Source: Micromonosporaceae bacterium
Lineage (GTDB): Bacteria > Actinomycetota > Actinomycetes > Mycobacteriales > Micromonosporaceae
DNA: 55,263 nt
Reading direction: 5' to 3'
Assembly: GCA_020027875.1 (NCBI GenBank)
Contig: JAHRHA010000024.1
Span: 1 to 55,263 of the forward strand
Of the stretch, positions 43,864 through 52,584 are shown piece by piece. The notes beneath the pieces are model-generated. The model had not been told where the DNA came from. It was given only the letters and a program-made list of their open reading frames with translations, and ran no database searches. Numbering within the stretch: position 1 is the stretch's first letter; each line of letters begins with the position of its first letter. Both the position numbers and the translations under genes were made by a program.

Positions 43864-44012
43864 GTCGTCCCACCACCGCGGCCTCACGGCGGCCGGCCCG
43901 GCACCCAACGGCGGTGGCGCGAGCACGTCGACCCGGTCCTCTACGGGAACCGGACCGGCTGCACCTAGCGGATGCTGCCGCACGACTTAGCCGTATCCAA
44001 GAATCTCCGCGG

Positions 44013-45113
44013 TCAGGCGCCGTTCTTCAGGAAGTCGGGCACGTCCACGTCGTCGAACAAGACCCGCCGCGGTGGCTGGACCGGGGAATGGCGAGCCACG
44101 ACCGGTACCTCGGCGGTACTCGAAAAGACCGAGCGGCGCTGGGCGTCGGCTGGACGATATGCCGGGGCACCGCCGTCGAAGCCCGCGGCGATCACGGTCA
44201 CCCGAACCTCGTCGCCGAGGGCATCGTCGATAACCGCCCCGAAGATGATGTTGGCGTCCGAGTGCGCCGCGTCCGTGACGAGCTGGGCAGCGTCGTTGAT
44301 CTCGAACAGACCGAGGTCGGAGCCGCCGGCGATGGACAGCAGCACACCACGGGCGCCATCCATGCTCTGCTCCAGCAGCGGGCTGGAGATCGCCCGCTCG
44401 GCCGCCTCGACGGCCCGATTGTCACCACGGGCGGCGCCGATCCCCATGAGTGCGCTGCCAGCGCCGCTCATCACGCTCTTCACATCGGCGAAGTCGAGGT
44501 TGATCAGGCCCGGCGTCGTGATCAGATCGGTGATGCCCTGCACACCGGAGAGCAGCACCTGGTCGGCCTGGCGGAACGCGTCCATCATGCTGATGCTGCG
44601 GTCGCCGAGCGCGAGCAACCGATCGTTGGGGATCACGATGAGCGTGTCGCATTGCTGGCGCAACTCCTCGATGCCGGTCTCCGCCTGCACCTGACGTCGC
44701 TTGCCCTCGAAGGAGAACGGCCGGGTTACCACACCGATCGTCAACGCGCCGATCTTGCGAGCGATGCTCGCCACCACCGGCGCCCCGCCGGTGCCGGTGC
44801 CGCCGCCCTCGCCGCAGGTGACAAAGCACATGTCGGCCCCGCGCAGGACCTCCTCGATCTCATCGCGGTGATCCTCGGCGGCGTTGCGGCCCACATCGGG
44901 GTTGGCGCCCGCGCCGAGCCCGCGGGTGAGTTCGCGGCCGACGTCGAGCTTGACATCCGCATCGCTCATCAGCAGCGCCTGGGCGTCGGTGTTGATGGCG
45001 ATGAACTCGACGCCCTTGAGCCCCACCTCGATCATGCGGTTGACGGCGTTCACGCCGCCACCACCGATGCCGACCACCTTGATGACCGCCAGATAGTTGT
45101 GCGGAGGTGTCAT
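44013..45113 (-). CDS. ftsZ: Cell division protein FtsZ
   Basis: This 366-aa tubulin-like GTPase forms the Z ring. [20 protein letters not shown] starts the GTP-binding domain and the tubulin signature [16 protein letters not shown] is near residue 104. The T7 loop [11 protein letters not shown] follows. The C-terminus has a short linker and the conserved peptide [12 protein letters not shown] that binds SepF and other partners. The ATG at 45113 has AAGGGGAG shortly before it. A strong dyad-type promoter region lies upstream. Confidence 0.98.
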   Translation of the reverse strand: MTPPHNYLAVIKVVGIGGGGVNAVNRMIEVGLKGVEFIAINTDAQALLMSDADVKLDVGRELTRGLGAGANPDVGRNAAEDHRDEIEEVLRGADMCFVTCGEGGGTGTGGAPVVASIARKIGALTIGVVTRPFSFEGKRRQVQAETGIEELRQQCDTLIVIPNDRLLALGDRSISMMDAFRQADQVLLSGVQGITDLITTPGLINLDFADVKSVMSGAGSALMGIGAARGDNRAVEAAERAISSPLLEQSMDGARGVLLSIAGGSDLGLFEINDAAQLVTDAAHSDANIIFGAVIDDALGDEVRVTVIAAGFDGGAPAYRPADAQRRSVFSSTAEVPVVARHSPVQPPRRVLFDDVDVPDFLKNGA

Positions 45114-45209
45114 CAATGCTCCCCTTCAAGGCTTGCGGTGGCCGCTGCACCGGGGCCGACGGGTAATGCCGGGGGTTCGGGTGAACGGTCAGGCGGGACA
45201 AACCCTAAC

Positions 45210-45248
45210 CCTTTACTAGAGACTCATAGTTGTGTCAACTAACGAGTC
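45210..45248 (-). promoter_or_regulatory. Putative ftsZ promoter with dyad symmetry
   Basis: On the minus strand TTGACA (45233-45238) is followed after 17 bp by TAAAGG (45210-45215). The -35 box lies in a palindrome TAGTTG-TGT-CAACTA (45227-45241), itself flanked by GACTC (45221-45225) and GAGTC (45244-45248). The -10 match is weak. The symmetric -35 suggests a regulator site in the 205-bp gap between ftsQ and ftsZ. Confidence 0.4.
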
Positions 45249-45318
45249 TGTTTCGGACCGTATGCGCACCAACGGTTTGATCCAAGCAACCCAGCGGCGT
45301 GTCGCCGGTGATAGTCCG

Positions 45319-46122
45319 TCAGCCGCTGACGGTGGCGACCTCGGGCGCGCTGACGTCGATGGTCCGGCCCGGTCGCGGCAGCAGCGAGGTGGCTACCCGC
45401 GCCTTGGTCTCGCTCTGTTCGGCGCCGCCCCAGAGGACGACCCGACCGCCGGTAAGCTCCAGCCGGATTCGGGTCGCGGACTCGGCCACTAGTTCTGTGA
45501 CCTGTCCTCGCAGCGTCGGCGTCAGGGCAGCCAGGACCGCCAGCGCCGCTCGCGTCGCCGGGTCGTCCGGGCCGGGCGAGGCGACCCGCAGCACAATCAC
45601 ACGGGCGGGTCGGGCCGTGACCGTGTTGAACACGACACCGTCGGAATCGACAACCACGAAACCCCGGCCGACCGCGACCACGGCGGCCGGCACCCGCTCG
45701 GTGACCTCGATCGTCAAGGTGTTGGGCCAGGATCGGCTCACGGCCACCTCAGCCACCGGCGGCAGGGAGAGGATCCGCCGTCCGACCGCATCGGTGTCGA
45801 CACGAGCCAGCGGCGTGCCCTCGACGACGGCGGCCACGGCCCGGATCTGATCCGCACCGACGATCTGCGACCCGGCCACCTCGATGTGGCGCACACCGAG
45901 GACCGACGTGAACCACACCACCCAGGACGAAGTGGCGAGTACGACGAACGCGAGCGCACTGACGAGCCAGAGCTTTCCGGAGCGCAACCGTGGTCGCCGG
46001 ATCCGCTGATGCATCCGGCGCACCGAGGCTGGCACCGCTTCGCGGCGGGCGCGCACGAGACGCCACCGGCGCTCGGTGTGGCCGCGCCCCATCGATGCCT
46101 GAGCCGGCGGGGTTGGCGCCAC
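45319..46122 (-). CDS. ftsQ: Cell division protein FtsQ
   Basis: This 267-aa bitopic divisome protein has a basic cytoplasmic part of about 48 residues, one membrane helix (LWLVSALAFVVLATSSWVVW), then the POTRA domain (GVRHIEVAGSQIVGADQIRA, with LPPVAEVAVSRSWPNTLTIE and VTERVPAAVV) and the FtsQ/DivIB beta domain. It links the cytoplasmic and periplasmic division machinery. It follows murC after 3 bp. Confidence 0.93.
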   Translation of the reverse strand: MAPTPPAQASMGRGHTERRWRLVRARREAVPASVRRMHQRIRRPRLRSGKLWLVSALAFVVLATSSWVVWFTSVLGVRHIEVAGSQIVGADQIRAVAAVVEGTPLARVDTDAVGRRILSLPPVAEVAVSRSWPNTLTIEVTERVPAAVVAVGRGFVVVDSDGVVFNTVTARPARVIVLRVASPGPDDPATRAALAVLAALTPTLRGQVTELVAESATRIRLELTGGRVVLWGGAEQSETKARVATSLLPRPGRTIDVSAPEVATVSG

Positions 46123-46125
46123 CGG

Positions 46126-47574
46126 CTATCCGCCTGCGGGGGCTGCTGCCTCCCGCTGGCCATGAGATCGGGCCCGTTCGTCGAGGGCCGCCAGCAACTC
46201 ATCGCCCATCAGCGAGATCGGCGGCGCGCCCATGGTCACGACCACGTCGCCGTCGCGGGCGCGGCGGCGAACCTCGCCGGCAACGTCCTCCCATGAGGCT
46301 ACGAAGGCCTTGCGCTCGGGTGGCAATGGCACGGCGGCGGTGAGCGCGATACCGCCATCCCCCGGCGCCCGCGCCTCGCCCGGACCGAAGACCTCCATGA
46401 TGATCGCTTCATCGGCGAGGGCGAGCGCGGCAGCAATCTCCGCGCGCAGGTCGCGGGTGCGGTACACCCGGTAGGGCTGGAACACCACCAGGAGCCGGCC
46501 GTCACCCGCCACGTCTCGCAGGGTCCGCAGCGCGGCGGTCATCGCGGTGGGATGGTACGCGTACTCGTCGTACACCCGGACGCCGTCCGCCACCCCCTTC
46601 AGCTCGAACCGCCGGCGCACCCCCGGGAACGCCGCGAGCGCGTCCACCACCTGCGCCAGCGGGAGACCGAGCCGCAGCGTCGTCAGCACCGCCGCGGCGC
46701 TGTTCAGCCCGAGGTGATGACCCGGCACCGGGAGACTGATCTCACCGAGCAACGCACCCTCCAGCACGGCGAAGTAGCGCACCGACGTTGCGGTCGACCT
46801 GATCTCGCTCAACCGCAGCGTGGCGTCCTCCGCCTCGCCGTACGTCTGCACCCGTACCCCGGTGGCGACCACACGCGCGGCGAGCCGCCGGGCACCCGGG
46901 TCGTCCGCGCACATCACCACGAAGCCGTCGGGTTCCACCAGCGAGCAGAACTCGGCGAACGCGTCGGTCAGCCCGGCCACATCTCCATACGTGTTTAGGT
47001 GATCGGCGTCGATATTGGTGACAATCGCTATGTGCGGCCGGTAGTGCAGAAACGAACGATCGCTCTCGTCTGCCTCCGCGACGAAGTGCTCGCCGGTGCC
47101 GTGATGCGCGTTGGAGCCGACCTCGGAGATTTCGCCGCCGATCACGAACGACGGGTCGAGCCCACAGTGCTGCAGGATCGACGTGACCATGGACGTGGTG
47201 GTGGTCTTGCCATGGGTGCCCGCGACGGCGATGCCGCGGCGTCCCTCCATCGTGGCGGCCAGCGCCTCCGATCGGTGCAGGACCCGTAGCCCCCGGGCCC
47301 GCGCCTCGACCAACTCCAGATGGTCGGCGGGGATCGCGGTGGAATACACCACCGTGTCGACGTCGTCCAGATTGGACGGCTCGTGTCGCATGTGGATGGT
47401 GCCACCCAGGGCGCGCAGACCCGCCAACGCTGGCCAATCCTTGAGTTCGCTGCCCGAGACCGGGATTCCGCGGGTGAGCAGTAGGCGAGCGAGGCCGCTC
47501 ATCCCCACCCCGCCCACCCCGATCAGATGGACCCGGCCGAGGTCCTCCGCGGAGAGCTGACCCGGCGCCGTCAT
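46126..47574 (-). CDS. murC: UDP-N-acetylmuramate--L-alanine ligase
   Basis: This 482-aa ATP-dependent ligase adds L-Ala to UDP-MurNAc, the first step of stem-peptide synthesis. HLIGVGGVGMSGLARLLL is the Rossmann-type UDP-binding loop and GIAVAGTHGKTTTTSMVTSI is the ATP loop. EADESDRSFLHYRP and NIDADHLNTYGDV carry metal ligands, and VYDEYAYHPTAMTAALRTL with its His lies in the C-terminal domain. It overlaps murG by 4 bp. Confidence 0.97.
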   Translation of the reverse strand: MTAPGQLSAEDLGRVHLIGVGGVGMSGLARLLLTRGIPVSGSELKDWPALAGLRALGGTIHMRHEPSNLDDVDTVVYSTAIPADHLELVEARARGLRVLHRSEALAATMEGRRGIAVAGTHGKTTTTSMVTSILQHCGLDPSFVIGGEISEVGSNAHHGTGEHFVAEADESDRSFLHYRPHIAIVTNIDADHLNTYGDVAGLTDAFAEFCSLVEPDGFVVMCADDPGARRLAARVVATGVRVQTYGEAEDATLRLSEIRSTATSVRYFAVLEGALLGEISLPVPGHHLGLNSAAAVLTTLRLGLPLAQVVDALAAFPGVRRRFELKGVADGVRVYDEYAYHPTAMTAALRTLRDVAGDGRLLVVFQPYRVYRTRDLRAEIAAALALADEAIIMEVFGPGEARAPGDGGIALTAAVPLPPERKAFVASWEDVAGEVRRRARDGDVVVTMGAPPISLMGDELLAALDERARSHGQREAAAPAGG

Positions 47575-48683
47575 GTCCGACCCGCCATCGCGTCCAGCAC
47601 AAATGTCCGCAACGCCTCGTCACCATCGGCGCGGCCAAAGCGGGCCGCCGTCGCGCCCATCTCCAACAATCGAGGAGCGTCATTCGCCAACGGGATCACC
47701 ATCCCCTCGATCCACTCTGGCGTCAGATCGGCGTCGTCAACGAGCAACCCGCCGCCGGCCTGGACCACGGGGAGAGCGTTTCGCCGCTGCTCCCCGTTAC
47801 CGTACGGTAACGGAACGTAGACTGCGGGCAGGCCCACCGTCGTCACCTCGGCCAGCGTCATCCCACCGCCCCGGCTCAACACGAGGTCGGCGGCCGCGTA
47901 GCCGAGTTCCATGTCGGCGATGTAGGGCACGGTGACATAGGGAGCCGGCAGGTCGGGCGGGATCTCCACCGGCTCGTTGCGTAAGCCGATGACGTGGAGC
48001 ACCTGGATGCCGGCCGTGGTGAGGGCCTTGGCGGCCCCCGCCATGGCGAGGTTGATCGAACGCGCGCCCTGCGAGGCACCGAAGACGAACAGGGTTGGCC
48101 GGTTCGGGTCGAGCCCAAAATGCTCCCGCGCCCCGACCCGGCTGGTCGAACGGTCCAGCGTCGTGATCGCCGGACGCAGTGGCACCCCGACGACACGGGC
48201 GTCCCGCAGAAGCGCAGACACGGTCGGTTGGAATGGGAAGCCCACCGCCACATGCTTGGTGAAGCGCATACCGAGTCGGTTGGCGACACCCGGCGGCACG
48301 TTCAGCTCATGGATCACGATGGGCGTGTGGCGCCGCCACGCCGCCAGATATGCGGGCACAGCGACGTAGCCGCCAAAGCCGACGACGACGTCCGCGTCGA
48401 CGTCATCGAGCACCTCGCGGCCGGCCTTCATCGATCGCAGCATCCGGGTCGGAGTCTTGGCCAGGTCGAGGCTGACCGAGCGGGGCAGTTGGTAGGCAGG
48501 TACCTGGCGCAGGTCGTACCCCGCTGCTGGGATCAGCTCGCTCTCGAGACCCTTCGCGCTGCCGACGCAGGTGATCCGCAGGTCGCTCTGATGGCGTCGA
48601 AGGCAGTCCGCGAAGGCGAGCAGCGGGTAGATGTGTCCGCCGGTGCCGCCGCCGGCCAGCACGGCCGACCTCAGCTCAGCCAT
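47571..48683 (-). CDS. murG: UDP-GlcNAc--lipid I N-acetylglucosaminyltransferase
   Basis: This 370-aa GT28 glycosyltransferase makes lipid II from lipid I at the membrane. The N-terminal AVLAGGGTGGHIYPLLAFAD loop, VVGFGGYVAVPAYLAAWR and the GASQGARSINLAM donor loop are conserved, as are the SRGGGMTLAEV segment and VPLPYGNGEQRRNALPV. The motif normally written HEQN reads HELN here. The ATG at 48683 is set by homology; it overlaps ftsW by 8 bp. Confidence 0.96.
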   Translation of the reverse strand: MAELRSAVLAGGGTGGHIYPLLAFADCLRRHQSDLRITCVGSAKGLESELIPAAGYDLRQVPAYQLPRSVSLDLAKTPTRMLRSMKAGREVLDDVDADVVVGFGGYVAVPAYLAAWRRHTPIVIHELNVPPGVANRLGMRFTKHVAVGFPFQPTVSALLRDARVVGVPLRPAITTLDRSTSRVGAREHFGLDPNRPTLFVFGASQGARSINLAMAGAAKALTTAGIQVLHVIGLRNEPVEIPPDLPAPYVTVPYIADMELGYAAADLVLSRGGGMTLAEVTTVGLPAVYVPLPYGNGEQRRNALPVVQAGGGLLVDDADLTPEWIEGMVIPLANDAPRLLEMGATAARFGRADGDEALRTFVLDAMAGRT

Positions 48684-50049
48684 CGTCGCCCCTCTCCGTA
48701 CCCGCTGCCGCCCTTCCAGCACGAACCCGCCTGTCCATGACCGCGACCGGCAGGGGCGGCAACGGAGCCCAGAGTAGCCGGGCCAGCCGGCCGGGCGGCC
48801 GGGCATGCAGAGCGTGGGCCGCCGCGGGCTCGGCCCGGGCGAAGGAGGCGAGAATCCCGATCATTGAGAGCGTCACCACGAGCGCGCTGCCGCCATCGGA
48901 GATCAACGGAAGTGGCAGCCCCGTCACCGGCGTCAGGCCGACCACACCAGCCAGGTTGATCGTCGCCTGGCCCGCGATGAGCGCCGTCACGCCGGCGGCG
49001 ACCAGACGGCGGAACGGGTTGGTACAGCGGCGCGCGATCCGAAGGCCCGTGTAGGCGAGCACACCGAACAGGCCAAGGACGACCAGGCAGCCGACGACGC
49101 CCAACTCCTCGGCGATCACCGCAAAGATGAAGTCGTTGTGACCGTTGGGCAGCCAGCCCCACTTGAGGCGTCCCTCGCCCAGGCCCACGCCGAACCAGCC
49201 GCCGTTGGCGATGGCGAACAGACCCTCCCGGACCTGGTAGGCGTCGCCGAGCTGGTGGAGCTCCGGGTTGGTGAACGCGTCGATGCGGGCCTGGCGGTAG
49301 CTGTTGCCCGGCAAATAGATCAGCCCCACGATGCCGGCCAGCGCGATCACGAGCATGCCGGCGAAGATCCGCAGCCGGACACCAGCCGCCCACAGCATGC
49401 TGACGAAGAGCACGACCAGGCAGATCATCGTACCGAGGTCGTTGTACCCGACCAGGACGAAGAGCACACCGGCGACCGGAAAGAGCGGGCGCGACAGCTC
49501 CCGCCACGCGCCGGCTTGTGGGCCCTTGCGGAGCAGAACATCGCCCACCCACAGCGCAAGTGCGATCTTGGCGAGTTCCGACGGCTGCACCTGCAGCGGA
49601 CCCAGATAGAGCCACAGCTCATCGGCGCGGACCGGCCCGAATGTGGGGTCCTTCAACACCTTCGCCTGCGCCAGCAGAGCCAACACGTCCAACGCGAAGA
49701 TCAGGACAAAGGCCACGATCAGACCGGGCTTCGCCAGTACGCGGTATGTGCGCACCGGCAGGCGTTGACAGAGCCAGAACGCGAGCAGACCAATGCCGGC
49801 CGAGATGGCTTGGTTCTCGATCGACGTGAAGGCGTTACCGTTCGTCACGAACGCCTCGACGCTGGTCGCCGAGAAGACCATGGCGAGGCCGATGACCAGC
49901 AGCAGGCCGGCGCTCGAGACGAGCAGATAGTACGAGGCGAGTGGGCGCCCGAGCAGTCCGCGCAGCAGAGACAGGGCCGCTTCGGTCAACTCGCGGGCAC
50001 CGCCGCGGACCTCCGGCGCCTGCGGATCGGCCGGCGGCGCGCCGCTCAT
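48676..50049 (-). CDS. ftsW: Septal peptidoglycan glycosyltransferase FtsW
   Basis: This 457-aa SEDS-family lipid II polymerase has about ten membrane helices. Conserved loops are LWLYLGPLQVQPSELAKIAL, GYNDLGTMICLVV and the signature GLFAIANGGWFGVGLGEGR, followed by HNDFIFAVIAEELGVVGCL with the catalytic-type acidic residues and PVTGLPLPLISDGGSALV. It has a short hydrophilic N-terminus and an Ala/Pro/Arg-rich C-terminal tail. It overlaps murG by 8 bp and murD by 4 bp. Confidence 0.96.
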   Translation of the reverse strand: MSGAPPADPQAPEVRGGARELTEAALSLLRGLLGRPLASYYLLVSSAGLLLVIGLAMVFSATSVEAFVTNGNAFTSIENQAISAGIGLLAFWLCQRLPVRTYRVLAKPGLIVAFVLIFALDVLALLAQAKVLKDPTFGPVRADELWLYLGPLQVQPSELAKIALALWVGDVLLRKGPQAGAWRELSRPLFPVAGVLFVLVGYNDLGTMICLVVLFVSMLWAAGVRLRIFAGMLVIALAGIVGLIYLPGNSYRQARIDAFTNPELHQLGDAYQVREGLFAIANGGWFGVGLGEGRLKWGWLPNGHNDFIFAVIAEELGVVGCLVVLGLFGVLAYTGLRIARRCTNPFRRLVAAGVTALIAGQATINLAGVVGLTPVTGLPLPLISDGGSALVVTLSMIGILASFARAEPAAAHALHARPPGRLARLLWAPLPPLPVAVMDRRVRAGRAAAGTERGDDG

Positions 50050-51458
50050 CCCCGCCCCCGGTCCTCCGCGATCGCCCGCACGGCGTCGGCGAAGGCCTCG
50101 CCGCGGTGGGCGTAGCTCGCGAACATGTCCTTTGAGGCTGCGGCCGGGGCGAGCAGCACCGTGTCACCGGGGCGCGCCAGCGCCGCCGCGGCGCCTACCA
50201 CCTCGGCCATGGCGCCATCATCCGTCCTCTTTACCGCTACCACGGGGACGTGCGGGGCGTGTCGCGCGAGGGCGGCCGCGACCTCGGCCCGGTCAACGCC
50301 CAGCAGCACCGCGCCGACCAGCCGATCCGCGACAGAGGCGACCAGGTCGGTGACGTCCACGCCCTTGAGCTGCCCGCCAGCCACCCAGACGACGCGCGGG
50401 TACGCGGTCAGCGACGCCTGCGCGGCGTGCGGGTTCGTGGCCTTGCTGTCGTCGACGTACGCGACGCCGCCGACCATCGCCACAAACGCGTTGCGGTGCA
50501 GCTCGGGTAGGTATCCGGCGAGGCCGGACGCCACCGCGGACGGCGCGACCCCGTACGCCCGGGCCAGCGCCGCCGCGTGCAGGGCGTTGCTGACATTGTG
50601 CGTACCGGCGGGTCGGATGCCCTCGGCCCCGGCCAGCTCCACCGGCTCGTCCGAGAAACCACGATCGACCAGAAGACCGTCAACAACGCCCACCTGGCCG
50701 GGCTTCGGTTCGCGCAGCGTCACACCGACTGCTCGGCCGTCCACGCGGGCCAGGGCGGCAGCCACCCGCGCGTCGTCGAGGTTTCCGACGGCGACGCCGG
50801 CGCCGCCGGCCGTGGCGGCGCGCCACACCGCCCGCTTCGCCTCGGCGTACGCCTCGAATGTCCGGTGCCATTCGAGGTGATCGTCGGCGAGGTTGAGCAG
50901 GGCACCCGCCTCGGGCGCGAGGGTGGACGACCAGTGCAGCTGGAAGCTGGATAACTCCACCGCGAGGACGTCGAACCGGGCCGCGTCGAGCGCGGCGAAC
51001 ACCAGCGGTTCGCCGATGTTGCCCAACGCGGCCGTGCGCAGACCCGCCGCCCGCAGGATGGCCGCGAGCATCGTCGTGGTGGTGGTCTTGCCGTTGGTGC
51101 CGGTGACCGCGAGCCAGGCGGGCGAGCCGGGACCGCGCAGACGCCAGGCCAACTCGGGCTCCGAGTAGACCGGCAACCCCGCCGCGACCGCCGCCCGTAC
51201 GAGGGGCGTGTGGGGCGCGAAGCCGGGCGACACCACGACGTCGTCGGTCGCGGCCAGCAGCCCGACGGGGGGTTCGTCGCCCAGGATCACCGCGGCGCCC
51301 GCCGTCCGCAGGCGCGCGACCGCCTCACCGTCGACCCGGTCGAGCACGCTCACCCGCGCGCCGAGTGCCAGCAGCACCTCGGCGCACGCGGCGCCGGCGA
51401 TGCCGGTGCCGGCCACCAGAACCCGGCGGCCGGCGTACCCATCCGCCGCAGCACTCAT
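50046..51458 (-). CDS. murD: UDP-N-acetylmuramoylalanine--D-glutamate ligase
   Basis: This 470-aa ligase adds D-Glu to UDP-MurNAc-L-Ala. An N-terminal Rossmann segment (RRVLVAGTGIAGAACAEVLL) precedes WLAVTGTNGKTTTTTMLAAI, the ATP loop. VELSSFQLHWSSTLAPEAGA, NLADDHLEWHRTFEAYAEAK and YVDDSKATNPHAAQASL are family motifs. It sits 13 bp after mraY. Confidence 0.96.
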   Translation of the reverse strand: MSAAADGYAGRRVLVAGTGIAGAACAEVLLALGARVSVLDRVDGEAVARLRTAGAAVILGDEPPVGLLAATDDVVVSPGFAPHTPLVRAAVAAGLPVYSEPELAWRLRGPGSPAWLAVTGTNGKTTTTTMLAAILRAAGLRTAALGNIGEPLVFAALDAARFDVLAVELSSFQLHWSSTLAPEAGALLNLADDHLEWHRTFEAYAEAKRAVWRAATAGGAGVAVGNLDDARVAAALARVDGRAVGVTLREPKPGQVGVVDGLLVDRGFSDEPVELAGAEGIRPAGTHNVSNALHAAALARAYGVAPSAVASGLAGYLPELHRNAFVAMVGGVAYVDDSKATNPHAAQASLTAYPRVVWVAGGQLKGVDVTDLVASVADRLVGAVLLGVDRAEVAAALARHAPHVPVVAVKRTDDGAMAEVVGAAAALARPGDTVLLAPAAASKDMFASYAHRGEAFADAVRAIAEDRGRG

Positions 51459-51471
51459 GTGAACTCAGCGC

Positions 51472-52584
51472 TCACTCGAACTCCATCACCCGCAGGAAGT
51501 CTGCGTAGAACAGACCGAGCGCGGCCGCCACGCCGAGTCCGGCGATGATCCAGAACCGGATGACGATATTGACCTCGCTCCATCCGGCGAGCTCGAAGTG
51601 GTGCTGCAGCGGCACCATCCGGAACACGCGTCTCTGCCAGAGCTGGTACGAGCCGATCTGGATGACCCAGGTGACCGTGATGATGGTGAAGAGGATGCCG
51701 AGCAGCGGCAGGAGCAGGACAGTACGGGTGGAGAAGGCCAGGCCGGCGATGAGCCCGCCGAGCGCCAGCGACCCCGTATCGCCCATGAAGATGCGGGCCG
51801 GCGACGCGTTCCACCATAGGAAGCCGAAGCAGGCCGCCGCGACGGCGGCGGCGATGATCGCGATCTCCAGCGGGTCGCGGACCTCGTAGGTGTAGAGGCC
51901 GCGGTAGTTGGGATCCACGTCCCAGTGGCGGTACTGCCAGAAGGCGACCAGGCTGTACGAGCCGATCACCATCACCGAGGTGCCGGTGGCCAGACCGTCC
52001 AGCCCGTCGGTGAGGTTGACGGCGTTCGACATGGCCATCACGACGAAGATGAACAGGAGCAGCGCACCGAACCTGGTGATGTCCATCCACTGCAGATCCT
52101 TGACGAATGAGACCGTCTCAGCGGCAACCGTCTCCTTCTCCGGGGGTGCGCTCGGAATCCACAGCGCCACAACCCCGAACGCCGCGCCGATGATCATCTG
52201 GCCCAACAGCTTCTTGCGCATGCTCAACCCGGTGCTGTTGCGCTTGCGTACCTTGAGGAAGTCGTCGATGAAGCCCAGCAGGCCGAGGCAGATGAGCAGG
52301 CCGAGCAGCACCACCCCGGTGGTGGTGACACCGGTCGGGGCGCCGAGCTGATCGGGCGGGAGCGTCGCCAGGACGAAGTGCCCCGCGACATATGCGAGGA
52401 CCGTGGCCAGAATGACGACCACGCCGCCCATCGTCGGCGTGCCCTTCTTGACCAGATGAGTCTGCGGCCCCTCGGAGCGGATGGGCTGGCCGGCCTTGAG
52501 CCGGGTGAACGCGCGGATGGCCAGCGGCGTGCCGAAGATCGAGATAAGAAAGGCGACGGCTGCGGCGACGATCACCGCCCTCAC
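51472..52584 (-). CDS. mraY: Phospho-N-acetylmuramoyl-pentapeptide-transferase
   Basis: This 370-aa integral membrane enzyme has about ten helices and transfers phospho-MurNAc-pentapeptide to undecaprenyl phosphate to make lipid [39 protein letters not shown] (the DD of the Mg site) and [20 protein letters not shown] with the third Asp are diagnostic; [20 protein letters not shown] and [20 protein letters not shown] follow. The stop is 13 bp before murD's start and the gene overlaps murF by 4 bp. Confidence 0.97.
   Translation of the reverse strand: MRAVIVAAAVAFLISIFGTPLAIRAFTRLKAGQPIRSEGPQTHLVKKGTPTMGGVVVILATVLAYVAGHFVLATLPPDQLGAPTGVTTTGVVLLGLLICLGLLGFIDDFLKVRKRNSTGLSMRKKLLGQMIIGAAFGVVALWIPSAPPEKETVAAETVSFVKDLQWMDITRFGALLLFIFVVMAMSNAVNLTDGLDGLATGTSVMVIGSYSLVAFWQYRHWDVDPNYRGLYTYEVRDPLEIAIIAAAVAAACFGFLWWNASPARIFMGDTGSLALGGLIAGLAFSTRTVLLLPLLGILFTIITVTWVIQIGSYQLWQRRVFRMVPLQHHFELAGWSEVNIVIRFWIIAGLGVAAALGLFYADFLRVMEFE

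Noticed and set aside
43864..43983. N-terminal part of TnpB upstream of the fragment
   Set aside because: The frame is open but the sequence is proline-rich and has no RuvC-I or wedge-type motifs.
49138..50115. Plus-strand open frame opposite ftsW
   Set aside because: Gln/Asp/Arg-rich shadow of a membrane protein gene.
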